Source: Pirellulales bacterium (GTDB taxonomy: Bacteria > Planctomycetota > Planctomycetia > Pirellulales > PALSA-1355). From it: a DNA stretch of 64,000 nt. Made by a program: the position numbers and the translations under genes. The stretch is taken from positions 186,001 through 250,000 of the forward strand of contig JALHMI010000005.1 in the NCBI GenBank assembly GCA_022844125.1, read 5' to 3'. The notes beneath the pieces are model-generated. The model was not told the DNA's origin and did no database searches. It saw only the letters and a list, made by a program, of their open reading frames with translations. Each line of letters opens with the position of its first letter. Positions within the stretch are counted from its first letter, which is position 1. Positions 58,307-64,000 of the stretch are shown here, piece by piece.

Positions 58307-61300
58307 ATGTTCCGTCCCGTCCCCGCGTCGGTTCGCTTCCCCGAACTCGAACTCGAAATCCTCAAATTCTGGAAGGCCCAGGACATCTATCAGAAGTCCC
58401 TGGCGGCCCGGGCCGGCGCCCCCAAGTTCGTCTTCTACGAAGGCCCGCCCACGGCTAACGGCATGCCGCACCCCGGCCACTGCCTGACCAGGGCAATCAA
58501 GGACCTGTTCCCCCGCTACCGCACGATGCGGGGTTACCTGTGCGAGCGCAAGGCCGGCTGGGACACGCACGGCCTGCCAGTCGAGGTGGAAGTCTCCAAA
58601 GACCTGGGCATCCACAGCAAGGAAGAGATCGAGAAGTTCGGCGTCGAGCCGTTCGTCCACAAGTGCATCGAAAGCGTCTTCCGCTACATGCAGGAATGGG
58701 AGCGGCTGACCGAGCGGATTGCCTTCTGGATCGACTTGAACGAAGCCTATGTGACCTATCACCAGAGCTACGTCGAAAGCGTCTGGTGGGCGCTCAAGAA
58801 CCTGTTCGACCGCGGCCTGCTCTACCAGGGGCATAAGATCGTCTGGTGGTGGGCTCAGGGCGGCACGGCCCTCAGTAGCGGCGAAGTGGGCCAGGGTTAC
58901 CGCGAAGTGGCCGACCCCAGCGTGTACGTGCGCTTCCCGCTGGTCGACGACGCCGGCAAGGAGACCGACGCCGCCCTGCTCGTCTGGACCACCACGCCCT
59001 GGACGCTGCCGAGCAATCAGTTCGCCGCCGTGCATCCGGAGCTGGAATATAGCGTCGTCGAAGATGCTGAAGACAAGAAGCTTATCGTGGCCAGCGCCCT
59101 GGTCGAGACGCTGGCCGGAAAGGTGAAGCAAGAGCTCAAGGTGCTGAGCACCATGCAAGGGAGCGAACTGCTGGGCAAGCGTTACCAGCCGCCGTTCGAC
59201 TATTACTACAAGACCTTGGGCCCGATCACCGGCACGCTCAAGGCCGGTGGCCAGCAGCACATCGCCTGGCGCGTTGTGGCGGCCGATTTTGTCACGACCG
59301 ACAGCGGTACCGGCGTCGTGCATCAAGCGCCGGCCTTCGGCGAGGTGGACTTCGACGTCCTCGAAGCCGAGCGAGATCGTTTTATCGACGGTGTTGGTCC
59401 CGATCTGATCTGCGCCGTCGGGCCGGATGGCAAGTTCACCGCCGAAGCCCCCGACTATCAAGGCCGCTGGGTGAAAGAAGCCGACAAGGACATTTCACGC
59501 GAGCTCAAACGCCGCGGCCTGCTGTTCCTTCAGGAGCAGTACCTGCACGAGTACCCGTTCTGCTGGCGAGCCGACGAGGATCCGCTGATCCAGTACCCGC
59601 GCAAGAGCTGGTTCATCCGCACCACAAAGTATCGCGACGCGATGTTGGCCAATAATCAGCAGATCAACTGGCTGCCCGCGCATATCAAAGACGGCCGCTT
59701 CGGGAACTTCCTCGAGAGCAACGTCGATTGGGCTCTCTCGCGCGAGCGCTACTGGGGCACGCCGCTGCCGATCTGGATTTGCGATAAGACCGGCCAGGCC
59801 GAAGCGGTCTCCGGTTACGAGGAGCTGAAGCAGAAGCCCGGCGCAAAGGGTTTCGAAGTCTGGGACAAAGCCAAGGCCGCGCAGCCTGAGCTTTCCGAGC
59901 ATCTCAAGGTGCACAAGCCGTACATCGACGCGATTACGTACACCTCGCCGTTCGATCCCAAGGGCACCATGCGCCGTGTGAGCGAAGTGATCGACGGCTG
60001 GTTCGATTCCGGCGCGATGCCGTTCGCCCAGTGGGGCTATCCGCACACGGGGCGCGAGCAGTTCAAACATCAGTTCCCGGCCGACTTCATCAGCGAAGCG
60101 ATCGACCAGACCCGCGGCTGGTTCTACAGCCAGCTCGCCGTGAGCACGCTGCTGTTCTCGGACACGGATAGTAAAGACGCCGACCGGCCGGCGGAGCCCT
60201 ATCCACATCCGTTCCGCAACTGCATCGTGTTGGGTCTGATGCTGGGCGAAGACGGCCAGAAGATGTCCAAAAGCAAGCGGAACTATCGCGAGCCGACGGA
60301 AATTTTCGACCGCTACGGGGCCGACGCGCTGCGCTGGTACTTCTTCGCCAATCAGCCGCCGTGGACGTCGATCCGCTACAACGAGCAGGCGATCAAGGAC
60401 AGCATCCCGGAGTTCCTGCTGCGGCTGTGGAACGTCTACAGCTTCTTTGTGATCTACGCGAACATCGACGGCTTCGATCCGGCCGCACAGCTTGGCGGCG
60501 CAAAACTCGCTCAGCTCACGCCGGCCGAGCTCGCCACAGCGAAGACATATCGTCCCGTGGCCCAGCGTTCGGAACTCGACCGCTGGATCCTCAGCGAGCT
60601 GCATCGCACCACCGCGGCGGTGATCCAGCACATGGACGCCTACGACAATTTCGCCGCCTGCGGAGCGATCACCGAGTTTGTCGACGCGCTCTCGAACTGG
60701 TATGTCCGCCGCAGTCGCGATCGCTTCTGGAGCGAGGACAAGAACGCGCCCGACAAGCTCGACGCCTACTGGACGCTGTACGAGTGTCTGCTCTCAACGG
60801 CCAAGCTGGTCGCGCCGTTCGTGCCGTTCCTGTCCGAAGCGATTTGGCGGAACCTGGCCGCGGCGGAGTTTGGAAAGCGCGTGCTGGAGAGCGTGCATCT
60901 GGCCGATTTTCCGCAAGCGGACGCAGCAGCGATTGACAGCAACCTTTCCGAGCGAATGACCCTCGTCCGCGAAATCGTGTCGCTCGGCCGTGCGGCCCGC
61001 ATGGGCGCCAAGCTCAAGGTTCGCCAGCCGCTTGCCAAAGTCGAGGTGATTCTCGCCGATCGCACGCAGCAGCCCTGGCTACAAGATCATGCCGGCCTCA
61101 TCGCCGAAGAGCTCAACGTCAAGCAGGTCGAGTTCAACGAAAAGGCCGACCAGTACATCTCGTATACCGTGCTGCCCGATCTCAAGAAGCTTGGCCCACG
61201 ACTGGGCAAGCAGCTTCCCGAGCTGAAGAAGTACCTGGGATCTGCGGACGCGGCCGCGCTGCTCGCCGAGATGGAAAAGAGCGGCAGCGTAACGATCAAG

Positions 61301-61696
61301 CTCCCCGGCGGCGACGTGGTGCTCGACGGCCAGGACCTGCAAGTCCGCCTGCAAGCCAAGCCCGGCTGGGCCGCGGCGCAAGGCGCGCTGTGTGTCGTCG
61401 TGCTCGCCACCGAGCTGGATGACGTGCTCGTGGCCGAGGGGCTGGCCCGCGAGCTCGTGCACTCGATCCAAACCGCTCGCAAGGACTTGAATCTCGACTA
61501 TACCGACCGGATCGAGATCGCAATCGTCACTGAGGACGCAGCCCTAAGCGCCGCGGCCGAGCGTTTCCGCGACTACATCCAGGGCGAAACGCTGGGCGTG
61601 AAGCTCGGCTTCGAGCCCTTGCCCGGCGTGACGCCCATCGAGCTCAACGTGGGCGGCGTGAAGGCTTCGCTGCAAGTGAAGGTGGTGAAGTCGTGA
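58307..61696 (+). CDS. ileS: Isoleucyl-tRNA synthetase
   Basis: A 1129-residue class I synthetase charging tRNA-Ile. The HIGH-type motif HPGH lies at 55-58 in [20 protein letters not shown]. The CP1 editing domain contains [20 protein letters not shown] and [24 protein letters not shown] lies at 652-656 ([11 protein letters not shown]), followed by an anticodon-binding domain and a long C-terminal extension (about 900-1129). The length and sequence style suit a type 2 (eukaryote-like) IleRS, a class often resistant to mupirocin; that subtype call is tentative. The start is at the typical MFRPVP; an earlier in-frame ATG (58265) adds 14 residues. purN overlaps its stop (GTGA). Confidence 0.97.
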   Translation: MFRPVPASVRFPELELEILKFWKAQDIYQKSLAARAGAPKFVFYEGPPTANGMPHPGHCLTRAIKDLFPRYRTMRGYLCERKAGWDTHGLPVEVEVSKDLGIHSKEEIEKFGVEPFVHKCIESVFRYMQEWERLTERIAFWIDLNEAYVTYHQSYVESVWWALKNLFDRGLLYQGHKIVWWWAQGGTALSSGEVGQGYREVADPSVYVRFPLVDDAGKETDAALLVWTTTPWTLPSNQFAAVHPELEYSVVEDAEDKKLIVASALVETLAGKVKQELKVLSTMQGSELLGKRYQPPFDYYYKTLGPITGTLKAGGQQHIAWRVVAADFVTTDSGTGVVHQAPAFGEVDFDVLEAERDRFIDGVGPDLICAVGPDGKFTAEAPDYQGRWVKEADKDISRELKRRGLLFLQEQYLHEYPFCWRADEDPLIQYPRKSWFIRTTKYRDAMLANNQQINWLPAHIKDGRFGNFLESNVDWALSRERYWGTPLPIWICDKTGQAEAVSGYEELKQKPGAKGFEVWDKAKAAQPELSEHLKVHKPYIDAITYTSPFDPKGTMRRVSEVIDGWFDSGAMPFAQWGYPHTGREQFKHQFPADFISEAIDQTRGWFYSQLAVSTLLFSDTDSKDADRPAEPYPHPFRNCIVLGLMLGEDGQKMSKSKRNYREPTEIFDRYGADALRWYFFANQPPWTSIRYNEQAIKDSIPEFLLRLWNVYSFFVIYANIDGFDPAAQLGGAKLAQLTPAELATAKTYRPVAQRSELDRWILSELHRTTAAVIQHMDAYDNFAACGAITEFVDALSNWYVRRSRDRFWSEDKNAPDKLDAYWTLYECLLSTAKLVAPFVPFLSEAIWRNLAAAEFGKRVLESVHLADFPQADAAAIDSNLSERMTLVREIVSLGRAARMGAKLKVRQPLAKVEVILADRTQQPWLQDHAGLIAEELNVKQVEFNEKADQYISYTVLPDLKKLGPRLGKQLPELKKYLGSADAAALLAEMEKSGSVTIKLPGGDVVLDGQDLQVRLQAKPGWAAAQGALCVVVLATELDDVLVAEGLARELVHSIQTARKDLNLDYTDRIEIAIVTEDAALSAAAERFRDYIQGETLGVKLGFEPLPGVTPIELNVGGVKASLQVKVVKS

Positions 61697-62337
61697 ACGC
61701 CACTGCCTCCCACAAGCCACTGTCGATCGCCGTGCTGATCTCCGGCGGCGGCACCACGCTCAAGAACATCCTCGAGAAGCGCGCGGCCGGGAAGCTCCGC
61801 GTGGACGTGAAACTCGTAATCTCGAGCAACGCTAAGGCGCGCGGTCTCGACATCGCCGCCGCGGCCGGCATTCCCACGAAAGTGCTCCGCGGCCGAGACT
61901 TTGCCGCCCCGGAATTGTACAGCGAGGCGATCTTTAGCGCCTGCCGCGAGGCCGCGCCCGACTACGTGGTAATGGGCGGCTTTCTCAGCTACGTGCCGAT
62001 CCCACCTGACTTCGAGAATCGGGTGATCAACATCCATCCCGCCCTGATTCCCGCGTTCTGCGGCAAGGGCTATTACGGCCATCACGTGCACGAAGCCGTC
62101 CTGGAGTACGGCGTCAAGATCAGCGGCTGCACGGTGCACTTCGTCGACAATGAGTACGACCATGGGCCGGTCATCCTGCAGCGCACAGTGCCGGTGCTCG
62201 ATGATGACACGCCCGACACGCTCGCCGCGCGCGTCTTCGAAGCCGAGTGCGAAGCCTATCCGGAAGCACTGACGCTGCTCTCCAGCGGGCGTGTGAGCGT
62301 TGAAGGGCGCCGCGTGCGGGTGTCGCCGAGGGGGTGA
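61693..62337 (+). CDS. purN: Phosphoribosylglycinamide formyltransferase
   Basis: A 214-residue enzyme transferring formyl from 10-formyl-THF to GAR in purine synthesis. The N-terminal phosphate loop is [11 protein letters not shown]. The catalytic residues are Asn113 and His115 in [11 protein letters not shown] and Asp156 in DNEYDHGPV. The start is GTG at 61693 (the initiator codes for Met) and overlaps the ileS TGA, so translation is coupled. The folate site is conventional, but the loop reads [20 protein letters not shown] instead of the usual PAFxGxxxHxxAL arrangement, so check for neofunctionalisation. The 3' end overlaps the antisense broken toxin gene by about 80 nt. Confidence 0.92.
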   Translation: MNATASHKPLSIAVLISGGGTTLKNILEKRAAGKLRVDVKLVISSNAKARGLDIAAAAGIPTKVLRGRDFAAPELYSEAIFSACREAAPDYVVMGGFLSYVPIPPDFENRVINIHPALIPAFCGKGYYGHHVHEAVLEYGVKISGCTVHFVDNEYDHGPVILQRTVPVLDDDTPDTLAARVFEAECEAYPEALTLLSSGRVSVEGRRVRVSPRG

Positions 62338-62646
62338 TTTCTAATCAGTGCCCTTAGGAGCGACGGCAAGTCGCGAGCGGCTTCGACGACACGCATTACG
62401 TAAAGACCCACTTCGTCAACGCGATAGAAAACGAGCCATCGCTTGTGCCGAAGATAGTACCAATCTTTCGGTGCATCGGGATGGCTATGGTGAATGAGCG
62501 AGCCCTTGGATAGCCGCCCAACCTGATCCACGAGCTCCATCGTAGACCTTGCGACCGGCGGAGGGCTCTTGATGATCCGCGATGATGTAGCGAACGATTG
62601 CTTGAACGTCGGCTCGTGATGTGCGAGTCCAGACGATGGGCAGCAT
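62256..62646 (-). pseudogene. Frameshifted ParE/RelE-type toxin
   Basis: The first frame starts with ATG (62646-62644) directly after the antitoxin TAG. It encodes MLPIVWTRTSRADVQAIVRY and, by residue 35, AGRKVY, before drifting into a short tail and a TAG at 62485. A second frame offset by one base (62540-62256) encodes ELVDQVGRLSKGSLIHH, DWYYLRHKRWLVFYRVDEVG and VVEAARDLPSLL, which are the middle and C-terminal strands of a ParE toxin. An extra base near 62541 (TAC-G-ATG) reconciles the two. The second frame runs about 27 codons past the usual toxin end, into antisense of purN. It is probably inactive, unless this is an assembly error or programmed frameshift. Confidence 0.75.
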
Positions 62647-62907
62647 CTATTGGATGGCCCCTTCTCGCATTAGCTGCTCTCGCATCTCGTGCCAGAACTG
62701 CTCACGATCGAGAGGTTCCATGCGCCCGTTGGCGAAGTCGTCTTCGGCCATTCGATTCCGCTCGTTCCAGCGTTTTCGCTTCTCGCTCTCAATTTGCACG
62801 AGCGCGGCGATAGCGTGGCGGATTACGTCGTCTTCCGATTGAAAACCGCCCGCCTGCAAGAAGGCGTCGAGTCGTGCCTGGATGTCGCTGGGGAATTGGT
62901 AGCTCAT
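62647..62907 (-). CDS. ParD-like ribbon-helix-helix antitoxin
   Basis: An 86-residue protein. The N-terminal part (about 5-45) fits a ribbon-helix-helix fold: YQFPSDIQARLDAFLQAGGF then SEDDVIRHAIAALVQIE, the pattern of ParD/CopG antitoxins. The C-terminal half is charged and acidic (NRMAEDDFANGRMEPLDREQ), suited to wrapping a toxin. Its stop TAG is immediately followed by the toxin ATG. The toxin frame is broken, so this may be an orphan antitoxin or an autoregulator. It lies 48 nt downstream of the GNAT gene on the same strand. Confidence 0.85.
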   Translation of the reverse strand: MSYQFPSDIQARLDAFLQAGGFQSEDDVIRHAIAALVQIESEKRKRWNERNRMAEDDFANGRMEPLDREQFWHEMREQLMREGAIQ

Positions 62908-62955
62908 ATTGGAAATTGTAACTAGTCGGCGCTGCGTTGGAACAACGACGTGAGC

Positions 62956-63459
62956 TCAGCCCACCTCCACATACCCCCGCTTTGCATACATCCTCCCCGC
63001 TTCGGCCCAGGCCTGATGCGTCTCGAGCCAGACCTGCCGCTCGCCGGTGTCCCACACGGCCGCCTCGAGCGTGTCCATCAGGAGCTCACCCACTCCGCGT
63101 CCGCGAAACCGCGGCAGAACGGCCAGCCAGTGCACCACGGGCTTATCGTTCGAAGCGCTCTGTCGCCTGGCCAGCGTCACGGTGCCGACGATCATCGAAG
63201 GATCCTCAACCGTTTCGGCAAACCACATGCACTCCGGCCGCCACCAGGGCTTGCTCAGAAACTCCCGCTCAAAGTCCTCCGCCGTCCAGCCGCCCACGCC
63301 CAACTGCTGCCGGGCAAACGCTCGACTCCGCAGTTCCAACCACGCGGCAATATCGGCGTTTCCCGCAAAATGGCGCAGCCGAATCCCACCCACCTGCTGC
63401 GGCTCGGGGCGCGACGTAAGCTTCTTCGTAAGTTGCCGAACGGTTGCCATGCGGGGCAT
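62956..63459 (-). CDS. GNAT-family N-acetyltransferase
   Basis: A 167-residue cytoplasmic enzyme. The acetyl-CoA pyrophosphate-binding motif A is VLPRFRGRGVGELLMDTLEA (RxxGxG), preceded by motif D-like strand VGTVTLAR and VVHWLAV. The C-terminal AGRMYAKRGYVEVG is motif B. The N-terminal region carries RLRHFAGNADIAAWLELRSR. The acceptor is unknown. Start 63459 is used; the alternative Met4 (63450) is also possible, and neither has a strong ribosome binding site. It is divergent from the DeoR gene. Confidence 0.9.
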   Translation of the reverse strand: MPRMATVRQLTKKLTSRPEPQQVGGIRLRHFAGNADIAAWLELRSRAFARQQLGVGGWTAEDFEREFLSKPWWRPECMWFAETVEDPSMIVGTVTLARRQSASNDKPVVHWLAVLPRFRGRGVGELLMDTLEAAVWDTGERQVWLETHQAWAEAGRMYAKRGYVEVG

Positions 63460-63548
63460 TCTTTCGCTAAGAAGCCCGCTTGACCAGGGGTCACGCCCCA
63501 GCGCGCAACCTACTACCCGCCAATGACTTGCCGCAATCCAGCACGAGT

Positions 63549-63614
63549 AGTGACAGAATCTAACCAGATTCTATCACTATCGTGATTGAAGTATGCCAAT
63601 CTGGTGACCATAAT
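63549..63614 (+). promoter_or_regulatory. Dyad operator and promoter of the DeoR-family gene
   Basis: AGTGACAGAATCT (63549-63561) and AGATTCTATCACT (63566-63578) form a 13-bp inverted repeat with one mismatch around a 4-nt centre. A second dyad, ATCACTATCGTGAT (63573-63586), overlaps its right arm. The promoter TTGAAG (63586-63591), 17-nt spacer, CATAAT (63609-63614) starts where the dyads end. Transcription from about 63621 would leave a leader of about 16 nt. The dyads are well placed for a DeoR or divergent regulator to bind. Confidence 0.7.
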
Positions 63615-63636
63615 TACTCTGTACTAAGGCAGATTC

Positions 63637-64000
63637 GTGCGTACTTCTGAAGGCTTCGTTCCCTTGCTTGTCGAAGAACGCCGCAACCAGTTGCTCGAAC
63701 TGATTCGCACGCGGGGCTTTGCGTCCCTGCCGGAGCTGGCGGAAACCTTGCAAGTCTCGGAGTCCACGATTCGCCGCGACCTCGATCACCTGGAAGACGT
63801 CGGCTCCGCAAAGCGCACCCATGGCGGCGTCTTCTACACCGGCCCCTCGCCGAAGCTCCCGCACTTCGACGAGCGCCAGCCGGCCCAGTGGGACAAGAAG
63901 AAACAGATTGCCGCGGTGGCCGCAAACCTCGTCGACGACGGCGACACGATTTTGCTCGACGGCGGCAGCACCACCTATGAAGTTGCCCGGCTGTTGGTCG
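63637..64000 (+). CDS. DeoR-family transcriptional regulator, cut by the right window edge
   Basis: 121 residues are visible. The start is GTG at 63637, with AAGG 7 nt upstream. Residues about 10-65 are a DeoR winged helix: ERRNQLLELIRTRGFASLPE, LAETLQVSESTIRRDLDHLE, then RTHGGVFY. The start of the DeoR C-terminal sugar-phosphate sensor domain follows (DDGDTILLDGGSTTYEVARL). DeoR regulators repress sugar utilisation genes and release DNA when phosphorylated sugars bind. The target genes probably lie beyond the window. Upstream dyads are listed separately. Confidence 0.93.
   Translation, partial: MRTSEGFVPLLVEERRNQLLELIRTRGFASLPELAETLQVSESTIRRDLDHLEDVGSAKRTHGGVFYTGPSPKLPHFDERQPAQWDKKKQIAAVAANLVDDGDTILLDGGSTTYEVARLLV

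Noticed and set aside
57816-58487. 223-codon frame rich in Cys, Ser and Pro
   Set aside because: It is generated by the second repeat copy and runs into ileS in another frame. Base composition and lack of a start signal argue against a gene.
1-64000. CRISPR array, insertion sequence, prophage or replication origin
   Set aside because: I looked for regular direct repeats, transposase or integrase motifs and DnaA-box clusters and saw none.

Overview
The window is high-GC, gene-dense chromosomal DNA that I read as coming from a planctomycete, probably Pirellulales-like. The case rests on family content. There are two DUF1549/DUF1553 (PSCyt-type) plus DUF1501 modules, and a giant Pirellula/Verrucomicrobium-type membrane-bound dehydrogenase carrying a cytochrome c domain. 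There is also a PEP-CTERM protein, an ELWxxDGT-repeat surface protein with the N-terminal signature LEERRLLAG, DUF1080 and Gfo/Idh/MocA proteins with Tat signals, a SPINDLY/OGT-like glycosyltransferase and an MJ0042 zinc finger on a PilT-like ATPase. I see no insertion sequence, prophage or CRISPR array. Both window edges cut genes: a CocE-type hydrolase on the left and a DeoR regulator on the right.

Layout. 1-4.7 kb: a secreted hydrolase pair (SGNH then CocE, minus strand), an acyl-CoA ligase, a bidirectional terminator and a secreted FKBP prolyl isomerase. 4.8-8.6 kb: a CecR/TetR-type regulator in one operon with a three-part export system (permease, ATPase, HlyD-type adaptor). Its promoter carries a dyad between the -35 and -10 elements. 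8.7-13.6 kb: an amidohydrolase/DUF1080 pair, a small secreted CxxC protein, a degenerate inverted repeat and an ABC-F ATPase. 13.6-21.3 kb: a TPR/O-GlcNAc-transferase-like protein with a methyltransferase, a PEP-CTERM protein with a long folded leader, tRNA-Met(CAU), a serine protease and a PilT-like ATPase.

21.5-33 kb: tRNA-Leu(CAG), an enolase-superfamily enzyme with a ceramidase-like protein, then two DUF1549-DUF1501 modules converging tail to tail. 33-43.4 kb: argC-argJ coupled to a two-TM potassium channel subunit, then a long minus-strand series of secreted proteins (conserved unknown, quinoprotein, phosphodiesterase, Tat-exported oxidoreductase, S9 peptidase). 43.6-58 kb: a second ceramidase-like protein, small membrane and secreted unknowns, a DUF1016/YhcG nuclease with two palindromes inside its reading frame, the 1647-residue dehydrogenase/cupredoxin/cytochrome c fusion, a ThrE-type exporter and the ELWxxDGT protein. 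58-64 kb: ileS-purN, a ParD-like antitoxin next to a frameshifted ParE-like toxin, a GNAT acetyltransferase and a DeoR regulator with a strong dyad at its promoter.

How the genes work together. Much of the window encodes exported proteins for handling complex substrates: esterase, ceramidase-like, DUF1080, DUF1549/1553/1501, quinoprotein, S9 peptidase and multi-haem or copper redox proteins. Housekeeping genes (ileS, purN, argCJ, tRNAs) are interspersed. The most distinctive items are the folded, possibly attenuating leader before the PEP-CTERM gene (17093-17253), the modular giant redox protein (48055-52998), the intragenic palindromes in the DUF1016 gene and the broken toxin-antitoxin pair. 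Functions are inferred from motifs read by eye; no database search was possible.
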